Origin: Pirellulales bacterium
GTDB taxonomy: Bacteria; Planctomycetota; Planctomycetia; Pirellulales; PALSA-1355
Assembly: GCA_022844125.1 (NCBI GenBank)
Contig: JALHMI010000011.1
Coordinates: forward strand, 186,001-250,000
Reading direction: 5' to 3'
DNA: 64,000 nucleotides
Shown here: one piece after another, positions 43,742 through 52,839 of the stretch
How positions within the stretch are numbered: position 1 is the first letter of the stretch
How the letters are laid out: the number at the start of each line of letters is the position of its first letter
Notes under the pieces: generated by a model
The model's database searches: none
Seen by the model: the letters and a program-made list of their open reading frames with translations, nothing else
What the model was told of the DNA's origin: nothing
Translations under genes and position numbers: made by a program

Positions 43742-45034
43742 CTATTCCTGCGTCCGAGTCTGCACGTTTGCAATCACCCCCGCCGCCAGCACTGTGAGCG
43801 CAATCATTGCCGGCTCGCGATAGCGAATCGAACTCACAAATGCCACGTGCAGCAGCGTCAAGTAAACCGCTGGCAGCCACGCCAAAGCGTATGGAAACCC
43901 GTGCCTCGTGTAGCGCCAGGCGCCGATCACGCCCAGAACCACTAGCGGCACGTACGTCGCCAGCAGCACCAGCCGCACCGCCCAGCCGCGAAACGCGGGT
44001 TCGTTCGGCCAGAAGTTCCACATCCGCAGCAGCTTCACACCCATGAGCTGCAAAGTCTCACCGGGATGCTGCTTCGCCCACGCGACCGATTCGTTCCACA
44101 TTCGTTGGTCCACGCGGACTTCGAAAATATCCGGATCGTTCGGATCGCCCTCCGCCCGCACGCGTGCCGTCACTTCAGGCACAAAGCGCATATCGCTTGC
44201 GCCGGTGGCTCCTTCGTGCAGTCCGTCGTACAGGCTGGCGCCGACTTGCAGCGTCGTCGGCACGAAGCGGCCCGTTACACGCGCCGTATAGATCCACCAG
44301 GGCAGCATCCCAACGGCGAGTGCGACGAGCATCACCCCGCCGATTGCCATCTGCCACGTTCGATCGCGCGCGATGAGCAGTCCAATTCCGATCGAAAAAG
44401 GCGTGAACAATAGCCAGCTCGGCCTCATCAACACTGCCGTCGCGGCGACCAGCCCCGCGCAGCACGCCAGCGCGAAGCGCCGCTTGGGCGCCTCCGCTTG
44501 CCATGCCGCGGTCCACAGCGCCAGGTGCGCAAGCATCAGTGGCACGAACGGGGCTTCACTGAGCACGAAGGTGCTAAGCGCGATCGCGCCGGGGTAGAAC
44601 GCCGTGATCGCACCGGCAATCAAACCAGCCCGCGCATCGAATAGCAGCGTCGCCCACCAGCCGGCAAGACCCACGGCCGCGGTTCCCAGAATCGCTCCCA
44701 GCACGCGCGCCGCCTGCACCGGCGGCTGCTCGCCATAAATCACAAACACGCTCGACAGCACCACGGGATATCCCGGCGTGCGAAACACGCGCAACTCGGG
44801 CGAGAGGTACTGATAACGCTCGCCCGCGGCGATTGCGCGCGCTAGCTCCCAGTAGCCGTCGCTGTCACCGAAGAAGAACTGCTTCTCGCCCAATCGCTGT
44901 TGCCACCAGAAGGCCGCCCCCAGGCGAGCGCACAGCGCGAGCGCCAGGATTAGGATCCAGAGGGTGCGTCTGGAGGTAAGTTGCGGCATTGTCGCGGTCT
45001 GCGCAGAGGCTCGGCCAGAATGAGGGGTGGCCAT
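43742..45034 (-). CDS. Integral-membrane glycosyltransferase, family 39-like
   Basis: The protein is 430 residues. About ten hydrophobic segments surround an extracytoplasmic loop; the N-terminal loop FFFGDSDGYWELARAIAAGE holds the acidic residues used by GT-C enzymes that take polyprenyl-phosphate sugars. The helix FRTPGYPVVLSSVFVIYGEQ is like ArnT/PMT relatives. The acceptor is unknown. The stop codon TAG is in frame with the following AsmA-like gene and no base intervenes before that open frame. Confidence 0.75.
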   Translation of the reverse strand: MATPHSGRASAQTATMPQLTSRRTLWILILALALCARLGAAFWWQQRLGEKQFFFGDSDGYWELARAIAAGERYQYLSPELRVFRTPGYPVVLSSVFVIYGEQPPVQAARVLGAILGTAAVGLAGWWATLLFDARAGLIAGAITAFYPGAIALSTFVLSEAPFVPLMLAHLALWTAAWQAEAPKRRFALACCAGLVAATAVLMRPSWLLFTPFSIGIGLLIARDRTWQMAIGGVMLVALAVGMLPWWIYTARVTGRFVPTTLQVGASLYDGLHEGATGASDMRFVPEVTARVRAEGDPNDPDIFEVRVDQRMWNESVAWAKQHPGETLQLMGVKLLRMWNFWPNEPAFRGWAVRLVLLATYVPLVVLGVIGAWRYTRHGFPYALAWLPAVYLTLLHVAFVSSIRYREPAMIALTVLAAGVIANVQTRTQE

Positions 45035-45182
45035 AGTAGGAGCCGCGCCGAGGGGCCGTCAATGCAGGTTCGCACCGTCTCACCGTGGCGTAAAGCTAGG
45101 CAAGCTGGAACTGGCCTAAGGATCGCGCGGATCGCGACTACTAGGTCCCCGTAAATTACCCCAAATCTCAGAATTGCGTCCG

Positions 45183-45210
45183 TTTACTTAGCGATTGCTC
45201 TCGGTATACT
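45183..45210 (+). promoter_or_regulatory. Candidate promoter of the MFS gene
   Basis: TTTACT (45183-45188) and TATACT (45205-45210) are separated by 16 bases, about 108 bases before the ATG at 45318. Each box has a few mismatches to the sigma-70 consensus. Confidence 0.35.
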
Positions 45211-45317
45211 CACAAATCTAACGTCCCGCCCCAGGGCGCCCGCAGGCGGAATCTCTCGCGCCCCGGCAAAGCGTCCCTCCGAATAACGAGCGGATCCACC
45301 CAGCTGGAGAACCAGGC

Positions 45318-46802
45318 ATGCAGTCGACGGGCAAAATCTTTTGGGCCAGCTTCTTGACGTTGATTGCCGCAGGCATGGGCTTCGCCGTACGCAGCGACGT
45401 TCTTGGCGAATGGGCCGCCGCATTTGGGTTTACTCAAACCGAACTCGGATCGATCACGGGTTTTGGCCTAGCCGGCATGGCCTTCACGATCATCGGCTTC
45501 AGCTTGTTCGCCGATCGCATTGGGTATAAAGCGATCCTGATCGGCGCGTTCGTGCTTCACATTGTTTCGGCCGGCATGACTCTGGCCGCGACGCCGGTGT
45601 TTGCCAGCAGTGGAAAGGACGCCACCTACTATTTGCTCGCCGCAGCGATGACGATGTTTTCGCTGGCCAATGGCATGTGCGAAGCAGCAATCAATCCGCT
45701 CGTGGCAACCCTTTATCCAAAACAGAAGACTCACTACCTGAACATCCTACATGCTGGCTGGCCGGGTGGATTGATCCTCGGCGGACTCTTAGCCTTTTTC
45801 TTCGTGGGCGATAAGGCGGCTTTCACGGAGTTAAGGTGGGAGATTCCCATGTCGTTCTTCGTTATTCCCACCTTGTGGTACGGCTTCATCGTCCTGAAAG
45901 AAAAGTTCCCGATTTCCGAAGCTCGCGCCGCCGGTGTCAAATTCAGCGAAATGCTTGCCGAGTTTGCAGCTCCGGTTCTTATCTTCTTATTGATCCTGCA
46001 TGCGATGGTCGGTTACGTGGAGCTCGGCACCGACAGCTGGATCGCTAACATCATGAGCGGCTTTATCCAGAGCGGTGTGTTGCTGCTGGTGTACACCGCT
46101 GGCCTGATGTTCGTGCTGCGGTTCTTTGCCGGCCCAATTGTTGAGCGTATCAACCCGCTCGGCCTGCTGTTTGTCAGCTCGGTGCTCGGCTGCATCGGCC
46201 TGTTTATGATGGGCAGCGTGCTCGCCACGGGGGCGGGGCTAGCCATGCTCCTCGTGGCGGCCACCATCTATGGCATCGGCAAAACTTTCCTCTGGCCCAC
46301 GATGCTCGGCGTCGTTGGCGAACGCTTCCCCAAGGGAGGTGCGCTCGCGATGGGCGCCATGGGCGGCATCGGAATGCTCTCGGCCGGTATGCTGGGCGGC
46401 CCTGGCATCGGCTACACACAGGACGTCAACACCGTTCGCAAACTTAAGGAACTCAGCCCTGCCGCTTACGAGCAGGTCGCCTCCCAGCAGGACAACCGCT
46501 TCCTGTTCTTTTCGCCGGTTCGCGGGTTGGACGGTGCGACCGTGGCTCAGCTACCGACGGATAGCCCGATCTATCAAGAAGTCCGCACGGCCGAGAACTA
46601 CGGCAAATCGATGGCCCTGAAGATCACGGCCGCGATCCCGGCCACGATGGCCGCCGGTTACTTGCTGCTCCTGCTGTACTTCCGTGCCATCGGCGGTTAC
46701 AAGCTCGTCGAGATCGGCCCGGGCGGCGTCGAACGCGAAACTTCGCACGAGCCATCGGCCGCCGAAGCAATCTACAAAGACTCGCGCGCCGATCAGGCGT
46801 AA
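45318..46802 (+). CDS. MFS transporter
   Basis: The protein is 494 residues with about 12 transmembrane helices. The N-terminus MQSTGKIFWASFLTLIAAGM and the cytoplasmic motif FADRIGYKAILIGAFVLHIV fit the major facilitator fold; MFSLANGMCEAAINPLVATL resembles helix 4-5 of the sugar/fucose-type group (FucP-like). A hydrophilic segment of about 60 residues (360-420, with VRKLKELSPAAYEQVASQQD) precedes the last helix, more than usual. The substrate is unknown. GGAG precedes the ATG. Confidence 0.8.
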   Translation: MQSTGKIFWASFLTLIAAGMGFAVRSDVLGEWAAAFGFTQTELGSITGFGLAGMAFTIIGFSLFADRIGYKAILIGAFVLHIVSAGMTLAATPVFASSGKDATYYLLAAAMTMFSLANGMCEAAINPLVATLYPKQKTHYLNILHAGWPGGLILGGLLAFFFVGDKAAFTELRWEIPMSFFVIPTLWYGFIVLKEKFPISEARAAGVKFSEMLAEFAAPVLIFLLILHAMVGYVELGTDSWIANIMSGFIQSGVLLLVYTAGLMFVLRFFAGPIVERINPLGLLFVSSVLGCIGLFMMGSVLATGAGLAMLLVAATIYGIGKTFLWPTMLGVVGERFPKGGALAMGAMGGIGMLSAGMLGGPGIGYTQDVNTVRKLKELSPAAYEQVASQQDNRFLFFSPVRGLDGATVAQLPTDSPIYQEVRTAENYGKSMALKITAAIPATMAAGYLLLLLYFRAIGGYKLVEIGPGGVERETSHEPSAAEAIYKDSRADQA

Positions 46803-46925
46803 CGAGATCCATGTGGCGTGGGGTGGCCGGGTGCCATGTCTCACACTCAGCGCGAGCATGCTCTACGGAACTCGGAGCCCCAAGCCCCTTCGCAAGACTC
46901 GTCGAGCACCTAGCAAGCGCGGCGA

Positions 46926-47945
46926 TTAAGCCTGCGATTGGTCACGCGCACAGAGCGACAACTGATCCGCCGATCGCTCGGCGCGAATCGTCCCCGGCAG
47001 CATGATTGCCGCGAGTTCGCCGCTTGCGCCCAATGCCATTTCCGCCAGTTGCTGCCACTCGCGTAGTCCCATCGCCTGCCGGCGCCAATGCTGCCGCCGC
47101 CACGCCTCCACGAGCATCTCGCGCACCAGGTGAATCGGTTTCTCCCGCAGCAGCTCACAATCCAACACCAGCTCGCGGTCACTCCGCGATCGGGTCGCGC
47201 CGTCCAGCAGTTCGATCGCCAAGGGACCGATCATCGCCTGCACTTGCCCCGCGACTTGACCTAAACGCAAGAGCGAGTCAATCACGCCCGGCGCATACTC
47301 TCGCGACAGCAACGGCAACAGCTCATGCCGAATCCGATTCCGCGTCAGCGCCAGATCGGCGTTCGTCACGTCTTCGCGCCACTCTTGGTCCAGCGATGCC
47401 AGGTAGGCGAGTACCTCGGCGCGGCTCAGCTCCAGCAGCGGCCGTACCAGCGTCACGGCAGGACTCAATAATCGTAACCGCGACATGCCCGAGAGTCCCG
47501 AGATGCTCGTGCCGCGCAGGATGTGATGGAGGATGGTTTCGGCCTGATCGTCTGCAGTGTGGCCGGTCGTCACGTAGCGAACCCCCAGCCGTTCAGCGGT
47601 CGCCGTCAGAAACTTGTAGCGCGCGTCGCGGGCAGCCGCTTCCAGGCCATGGGAGGTCGGAAGTTCGTCGTGCGCCCATCGGGCCACATGACATGCCAGC
47701 CCATGCGACTTCGCCAGCTCGACGACGAACCGCTCATCCGCGTTGGAAGCTGCTCCACGCCAGCCGTGATTGAAGTGCGCCACCGCCAGGTGCCGTCCCG
47801 CATTGGGCGAAAGGCAAACCATCGCGCGCATAAGCGCGACGCTGTCCGGTCCACCGGAAACGGCAACAAGCACCCGGTCTTCACCAGCAATGCCGCGCGG
47901 CCAGGCTGAGGCAAGCAATTGTTCAAGCGGCGACGGTTCCGGCAT
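46926..47945 (-). CDS. tilS: tRNA(Ile)-lysidine synthetase
   Basis: The protein is 339 residues from the ATG at 47945; an ATG at 48002 is an in-frame alternative. It converts C34 of tRNA-Ile(CAU) to lysidine with ATP and lysine. The PP-loop VLVAVSGGPDSVALM opens the catalytic domain, followed by LAVAHFNHGWRG, VTTGHTADDQAETILHHILRG and RPLLELSRAEVLAYLAS. An accessory C-terminal domain is shorter than in E. coli (432 residues). An essential gene in most bacteria. Confidence 0.9.
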   Translation of the reverse strand: MPEPSPLEQLLASAWPRGIAGEDRVLVAVSGGPDSVALMRAMVCLSPNAGRHLAVAHFNHGWRGAASNADERFVVELAKSHGLACHVARWAHDELPTSHGLEAAARDARYKFLTATAERLGVRYVTTGHTADDQAETILHHILRGTSISGLSGMSRLRLLSPAVTLVRPLLELSRAEVLAYLASLDQEWREDVTNADLALTRNRIRHELLPLLSREYAPGVIDSLLRLGQVAGQVQAMIGPLAIELLDGATRSRSDRELVLDCELLREKPIHLVREMLVEAWRRQHWRRQAMGLREWQQLAEMALGASGELAAIMLPGTIRAERSADQLSLCARDQSQA

Positions 47946-48002
47946 TTTTCGAATCCGAGTTCCAATACTGACCGTTGCAAAGTCCGCTCGCACGCCATCC
48001 AT

Positions 48003-48915
48003 CCGATAACCGACAGGGTCGCCGCAGAATCGCCCTGGTTCGCCAACCCCTTCGGGCTGCGGAGCACCTAAATCCCAATGGCGGACGGGCTTAGTTTCGT
48101 GCTGTTTGGTCAGAAATCAGTTGCAGCGTGTTCCCGGTGTGATACTATAAGGGGGTTAGTCTCGCGGAACATGCCGGGTATTTCGAGTCGCGATTGTCTC
48201 TGGCTGGTCGTCATCAGCCTTCAAGATAATCTTGATTTCTGGGCTCGGCGTCCTCGTTCCCGTGCGACAAGCACATTTACAACACAATTTTAGTCAGCCT
48301 CCGAGTAATCACCGGAGGGGAGTTGCGGCCGGAACCTCGGCGCGCAGCGATTAGAGAGATGACAAGCGATTAGCAGACGACGATTGTAGCGGGTGAAAAG
48401 ACCAGCGTCTTGCGGGAGTTCGCAACCACGATGTACTTGCTAGCTATCTTGCGATGGGTCCTCGGTGCACTTTTGGGGGCGACTCATTTTCTGCAGTCCT
48501 GGGCCACATGCTGGCTGAGGACTGACTGGCGACACGATCAACGAGTCGGTTCCCTGCAGGAAACCTCGCGATGCTGGATCAACATGGATCGAGTTTTACG
48601 GGAGAGCTCGCCGGCGGCAGAGCCACTACTCAGCGAGTCTTTCGAACTAGGTTCCAATCCACTTTTGGCCCAGGCCCTACTGCGCGCGCTTCAGCGCGCA
48701 TTGGGATATACGCGGCTTCGTCCGGTCCTTATCGCCAAGCACCTCCCTGATCCGCGCGGCGGTTCTCTGCGTCGGTAGGCGCAACCCCTGGTTGCATACC
48801 CCCGGCGCCGCTATCTCTCCGAAAGTAGCATCCGCCTCCGCTTGTGCCATGCTGCACGGTGAGTTGGCCGCGACTCGTTGGCTCCTGTCCGCATACAGGA
48901 CGTGAGGGACCAATC
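48003..48915. other. Long non-coding stretch before rny
   Basis: About 910 bases separate the tilS 5' region and the rny start. A frame at 48410-48778 (MREFATTMYLLAILRWVLGA...) exists but shows no ribosome site and no family match. Small hairpins occur (CCTCCGAGTAATCACCGGAGG at 48299, GGCGCAACC...CGGCGCC near 48778). No known RNA family (RNase P, tmRNA, 6S) was recognised. Confidence 0.4.
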
Positions 48916-50472
48916 GTGGGCGAGATAACGATAGCCAATATCTTGACGATCGCTGGCGCCGTCGCGCTGACTTTCTTCATCACCAAGTTTACCGACCGGC
49001 TCCGCCGCCGCGATGCCGAGACCGAGGCCCGCGAGATCGTGGCTCAGGCCGATCGGGAGAGCGCCGCCCGCCGCAAGGAAGCAGAGCTCGAGATCAAGGA
49101 AATCGCGATCCAGCAGCGGGCCGAAGGCGATCGCGAGCTAAGCCGCCTCCGCCAGGAACTCCACGAGCGCGAACGCCTGCTCGACAAGCGCCAAGACGCC
49201 ACCGAGCAACAGATCGAGCAGCTTCGCCGGCAGGAGAAAATGGTCGAAACGACACAGCGCAAATTGGCCGAGAAAATAGAGGAAACCAACCGCCGCAATG
49301 AAGAACTGGTGAGCGCCCTCGACCTGCAACGGCAGACACTCCACTCGTTGAGCGGCCTAAGCCGGGAGGAAGCCACCCGCCGGCTCATGGAGATGCTCGA
49401 AAACGAGCTCCAGCACGAGGCCGGTGCCCTGATTCTCAAGCACGAGCGGAAAATGGCCGAAATCGTCGAAGCCAAAAGTCGCGACGTGCTGCTCACCTCC
49501 ATTCAGCGCTACGCCGCGGCTCATACCGCGGAGACCACGACCAGCACCGTCGACATTCCCAGCGACGAAATGAAAGGCCGCATCATCGGTCGCGAAGGCC
49601 GCAACATCCGCGCCTTCGAAAAGGCCACCGGCGTCGACGTCATCATCGACGACACGCCTGGCGTGGTGATCGTCAGTGGCTTCGACACTGTCCGTCGCGA
49701 AGTGGCCCGCATGGCACTCAATAAACTCATTGCCGACGGTCGAATTCACCCGGCACGGATCGAAGAGATCGTCACCGAGACCCAGGCCGAGATTGAACAG
49801 CACATTCAAAAGCGCGGCGAAGAAGCGGCCCAGGAAGCCGACGTGCCGGGCCTGCATCCCAAGATTATCCATCTACTGGGCCGGCTCCGCTTCCGCACCA
49901 GTTACAGCCAGAACGTGCTGAGGCATTCGATCGAAGTTGCGTTCATCACCGGCATGCTTGCCGAGGAGATGGGCCTCGACGCCCGGCTGGCTCGCCGCTG
50001 CGGCCTGCTGCACGACATTGGCAAGGCCGCCGATCACGAGGCCGAAGGCGGCCATCCCAAGATCGGCGCCGAACTGCTCAAGCGCTACGGCGAGGGGCCT
50101 GAAGTCGTCCACGCCGCGCTCGGTCACCACGACGATATTCGTGTGGATCACCCTTACACAGTGCTGGTCGCCGCAGCCGACGCGTGCAGCGCTTCGCGCC
50201 CCGGCGCTCGTCGCGAAACGCTCGAACGCTACGTCAAACGGATGGAAGAGCTCGAGCAGATCGCCACCAGCTTCTCCGGCGTCGACCAGGCCTTTGCCAT
50301 CCAGGCCGGCCGCGAACTCCGCGTGCTGGTCAGCGCCAAGGATACGACCGACGCGTCGGCAGCCAAGATTTGCCGCGACATTGCCCGCGCATTCGAAGAG
50401 CGGCTCACGTATCCTGGAGAGATTAAGGTCACCGTGCTCCGGGAAACGCGGATTACTGAAATGGCCCGTTAA
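48916..50472 (+). CDS. rny: Ribonuclease Y
   Basis: The protein is 518 residues from a GTG at 48916, with GAGGGA six bases upstream. It is a membrane-anchored endoribonuclease initiating mRNA turnover. Order: N-terminal anchor helix ([17 protein letters not shown]), long coiled coil (about 25-190), KH domain ([20 protein letters not shown]), and HD domain with [10 protein letters not shown] and [11 protein letters not shown]. The sequence is complete and the family length normal. It is followed after 38 bases by a ymdB-like gene, the same pairing as in Bacillus. Confidence 0.95.
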   Translation: MGEITIANILTIAGAVALTFFITKFTDRLRRRDAETEAREIVAQADRESAARRKEAELEIKEIAIQQRAEGDRELSRLRQELHERERLLDKRQDATEQQIEQLRRQEKMVETTQRKLAEKIEETNRRNEELVSALDLQRQTLHSLSGLSREEATRRLMEMLENELQHEAGALILKHERKMAEIVEAKSRDVLLTSIQRYAAAHTAETTTSTVDIPSDEMKGRIIGREGRNIRAFEKATGVDVIIDDTPGVVIVSGFDTVRREVARMALNKLIADGRIHPARIEEIVTETQAEIEQHIQKRGEEAAQEADVPGLHPKIIHLLGRLRFRTSYSQNVLRHSIEVAFITGMLAEEMGLDARLARRCGLLHDIGKAADHEAEGGHPKIGAELLKRYGEGPEVVHAALGHHDDIRVDHPYTVLVAAADACSASRPGARRETLERYVKRMEELEQIATSFSGVDQAFAIQAGRELRVLVSAKDTTDASAAKICRDIARAFEERLTYPGEIKVTVLRETRITEMAR

Positions 50473-50510
50473 GCAAGTCGATTCATCTCAGAGAATAAGG
50501 TAGCTGCCGC

Positions 50511-51323
50511 GTGCGCGTGCTGTTGATCGGGGACATCGTCGGAAAGCCGGGGCGCCAGATCGTCGTACGCTGCGTGCGCGGATTGGTGGCCACGCGGGGT
50601 ATCGACCTGGTCGTGGCCAACGCGGAGAACTGCGCCGGAGGTTCGGGGCTTACTCCCGCGAACTATCAGGAGCTCGTAGCCGCGGGCGTCGATTGCATCA
50701 CGCTGGGGGATCACATCTATCGCCGCCGCGAGATCTCCGCGGTCCTCGAGTCGCAGCCGAATATCGTCAAGCCAGCCAATTTTCCGGCGACCGCTCCCGG
50801 CCGAGACTTTGCCGTCGTGCGGGCCCGCAACGGTGTTGAAGTCGCCGTGATCAGTCTCTTGGGCCGCGTCTTCATGCGGCCGGTGGACTGCCCCTGGACC
50901 GCGGCCGATCGCGTGCTGGCTCAGATCCCCAGCCACGTCAAAGTGATTCTGGTCGACTTCCACGCCGAAGCCACCAGCGACAAACAGCTCATGGGCCGCT
51001 ATCTCGACGGTCGCACCAGCGCCGTGCTCGGCACTCATACGCATGTTGCCACCGCGGACGAAACGATTCTGCCCGGCGGGACTGCGTTTCAATGCGACGT
51101 TGGGATGACCGGGCCGTTTGACAGCGTGCTGGGACGCCGCGTCGATCGCGTGCTCGAAGCCACGCTGACTTTCAATCCCACGCATTTCGAAGTCGCCCAG
51201 GGGGACATCCGTCTGCTAGCGACCCTGGTTGACGTCGATCCGGAAACCGGCAAAGCCACCGCGATCGAACGAGTTCGCATTACCCAGACCGAGGCCGACC
51301 AGTTGGCCCGCCAAATCAGTTGA
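50511..51323 (+). CDS. ymdB: YmdB-type metallophosphoesterase (TIGR00282)
   Basis: The protein is 270 residues from a GTG start. YmdB in Bacillus hydrolyses cyclic nucleotides and affects rny-related RNA decay. Motifs: MRVLLIGDIVGKPGRQIVV, LVVANAENCAGGSG, AVISLLGRVFM, TAVLGTHTHVATAD-type region and FQCDVGMTGPFDSVLG. The usual GNH motif is GDH here (Asp67, His68: CITLGDHIYRRREI), a change in a metal-ligand Asn. The adjacency with rny supports the assignment. Confidence 0.9.
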   Translation: MRVLLIGDIVGKPGRQIVVRCVRGLVATRGIDLVVANAENCAGGSGLTPANYQELVAAGVDCITLGDHIYRRREISAVLESQPNIVKPANFPATAPGRDFAVVRARNGVEVAVISLLGRVFMRPVDCPWTAADRVLAQIPSHVKVILVDFHAEATSDKQLMGRYLDGRTSAVLGTHTHVATADETILPGGTAFQCDVGMTGPFDSVLGRRVDRVLEATLTFNPTHFEVAQGDIRLLATLVDVDPETGKATAIERVRITQTEADQLARQIS

Positions 51324-51354
51324 TTTCCGGCCCCTTGAAACCTTAGGAGCATGG

Positions 51355-51861
51355 TTGAAATCGGCCTTGCAGGCCGCCGCTGGGCTCGCTATGCTTCGCC
51401 TCCTTTCAGTAATTAGCGTGACTTTGTCCTCGGGAAACAGCTCGGCCGAACTCTCTCGCCGCACACGTTCTTTGGCGGCGTTGATGGGAGTCGGACTGCT
51501 GGGCGCTCTGGCCGTGGCCAGTGTGCTCAGCCCCGACCCTCGCGGCAGAGGCACGCACGAGCAACTCGGTTTACCTCCTTGTACGTTGACGGTTGTGGCA
51601 GGCTTGCCTTGCCCGGCCTGCGGGATGACGACTTCCTGGTCGCTGGTCACGCATGGCCGGCTGGCAGACGCCGCCAGAACGCACGCCTCGGGCACGCTGC
51701 TGGCGCTAGTGGCGCTAGTCGTGGGGCTGATTGCCGTGATCGTGGCTGTGCAAGGTAAGCGACTCGCCTGGCAACCTGGTGAAACGACGCTCGCCCTCGG
51801 GGGTGTCGCACTGGCGCTACTGGTCGTCGCGGAGTGGATATTCAGGTTGGCCGCTCGCTGA
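51355..51861 (+). CDS. DUF2752 membrane protein
   Basis: The protein is 168 residues if it starts at TTG 51355 (AGGAG five bases upstream), or 156 from the ATG at 51391. The DUF2752 signature is PPCTLTVVAGLPCPACGMTT with the CPxCG cysteine pair. Helices flank it (LAALMGVGLLGALAVASVLS; GTLLALVALVVGLIAVIVAV). The function of this inner-membrane family is unknown. It is downstream of ymdB on the same strand. Confidence 0.75.
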   Translation: MKSALQAAAGLAMLRLLSVISVTLSSGNSSAELSRRTRSLAALMGVGLLGALAVASVLSPDPRGRGTHEQLGLPPCTLTVVAGLPCPACGMTTSWSLVTHGRLADAARTHASGTLLALVALVVGLIAVIVAVQGKRLAWQPGETTLALGGVALALLVVAEWIFRLAAR

Positions 51862-51954
51862 CGGGGCGAGCACACGAAATTGTTCCAGGGCGATGGATGC
51901 CCCTCAAGTGTCGACTCCGGCAGGCGCGGGTCGAAGAAATTGCGAGGATTTGCG

Positions 51955-52614
51955 ATGGATCGCAAGCAAAAGTGGCTCGGGTTAGCGTCAGGAGTGTTCT
52001 TCATCGTGGCACCGCTCCTGATCGCGACCGGATGCAACCTGATCGCCACCGGGATGTACGTCGTGTCCGGCCAGAACACGACTGCCGAGTTTTCCGGTCT
52101 GAAGAATAAGCGGGTGGCCGTCGTTTGCCGCCCGGTCACTTCGCTGCACTTCCGCGATTCGAGCGTCTCGCGCGACTTGGCCAAGCAGGTGAGTCTGCTG
52201 CTGGAAAAGGAAGTTTCCAAGATCCAACTCATCGACCAGCGGGAAGTTTTTGAGTGGGCCGACGAAAACAACTGGGAAGAGTATCCTGAAATCGGTAAGG
52301 CTCTTAATGCCGACATGGTGGTGGGCATCGATCTCGAAGATTTCACGCTGTTTCACGGCCAGACGCTGTATCAAGGCAAGGCGAATATTCGTCTGCTGGT
52401 ATACGATGTCGGCGCTGGTCGCGAGCCGGCGTTCGAGAAAAACCTGCCTCAGGCGATCTATCCGCCGACCGCACCAATTCCGGCCAGCGACAGCCAGGAA
52501 GCCCACTTCCGTCGTAAGTTCGTGGCCTACCTCGCTCGCCAGATCGCGCACCACTTTTACGCTCACGATTCGACGGTCGACTTTGCGAACGACAGCACCG
52601 CCGTGCAGAACTAG
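51955..52614 (+). CDS. Predicted lipoprotein
   Basis: The protein is 219 residues from the ATG at 51955. The N-terminal helix (LGLASGVFFIVAPLLIATGC) ends in a lipobox with Cys27, so the protein is probably lipid-anchored. The mature part has an alpha/beta pattern (KRVAVVCRPVTSLHFRDSSV; LLLEKEVSKIQLIDQREVFE; LNADMVVGIDLEDFTLF) like the GNA1162/TolB-N family of outer-membrane lipoproteins, which is an inference. Neighbours are DUF2752 and a convergent VWA gene. Confidence 0.65.
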   Translation: MDRKQKWLGLASGVFFIVAPLLIATGCNLIATGMYVVSGQNTTAEFSGLKNKRVAVVCRPVTSLHFRDSSVSRDLAKQVSLLLEKEVSKIQLIDQREVFEWADENNWEEYPEIGKALNADMVVGIDLEDFTLFHGQTLYQGKANIRLLVYDVGAGREPAFEKNLPQAIYPPTAPIPASDSQEAHFRRKFVAYLARQIAHHFYAHDSTVDFANDSTAVQN

Positions 52615-52839
52615 CGAAGCCGCTGGTAGCTCGTAGCTCAGGCGACAGAGATGCCTTGAGTCGCCGTGAGCGCGGCTGACCTGTGTGACGGTGTGTGTGG
52701 CGTCCCTGAGGAACGAAGGGCGTGGCAGGAGCAACGAAGAGTTGTGCCCCACGCAGCAATGATTGCGCTCTACGGTCTGAAGCGCTGGGGACGGAGCGTG
52801 TCACCCAAGGTAGACGCCTGTCAGCGGCGCAGGCGCGGG

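Noticed and set aside
45318-46802. Calling the MFS protein fucP
   Set aside because: Only general MFS features and a loose resemblance in helices 4-5 are visible; no fucose genes are nearby.
48000-48070. Possible tRNA near the tilS 5' end
   Set aside because: The segment cannot be folded into a cloverleaf with an anticodon stem and a GTTC-type T-loop in the right places.
48410-48778. 122-residue frame before rny with a hydrophobic start
   Set aside because: No ribosome binding site, no family similarity, and an implausible Trp/Cys/Arg-rich middle.
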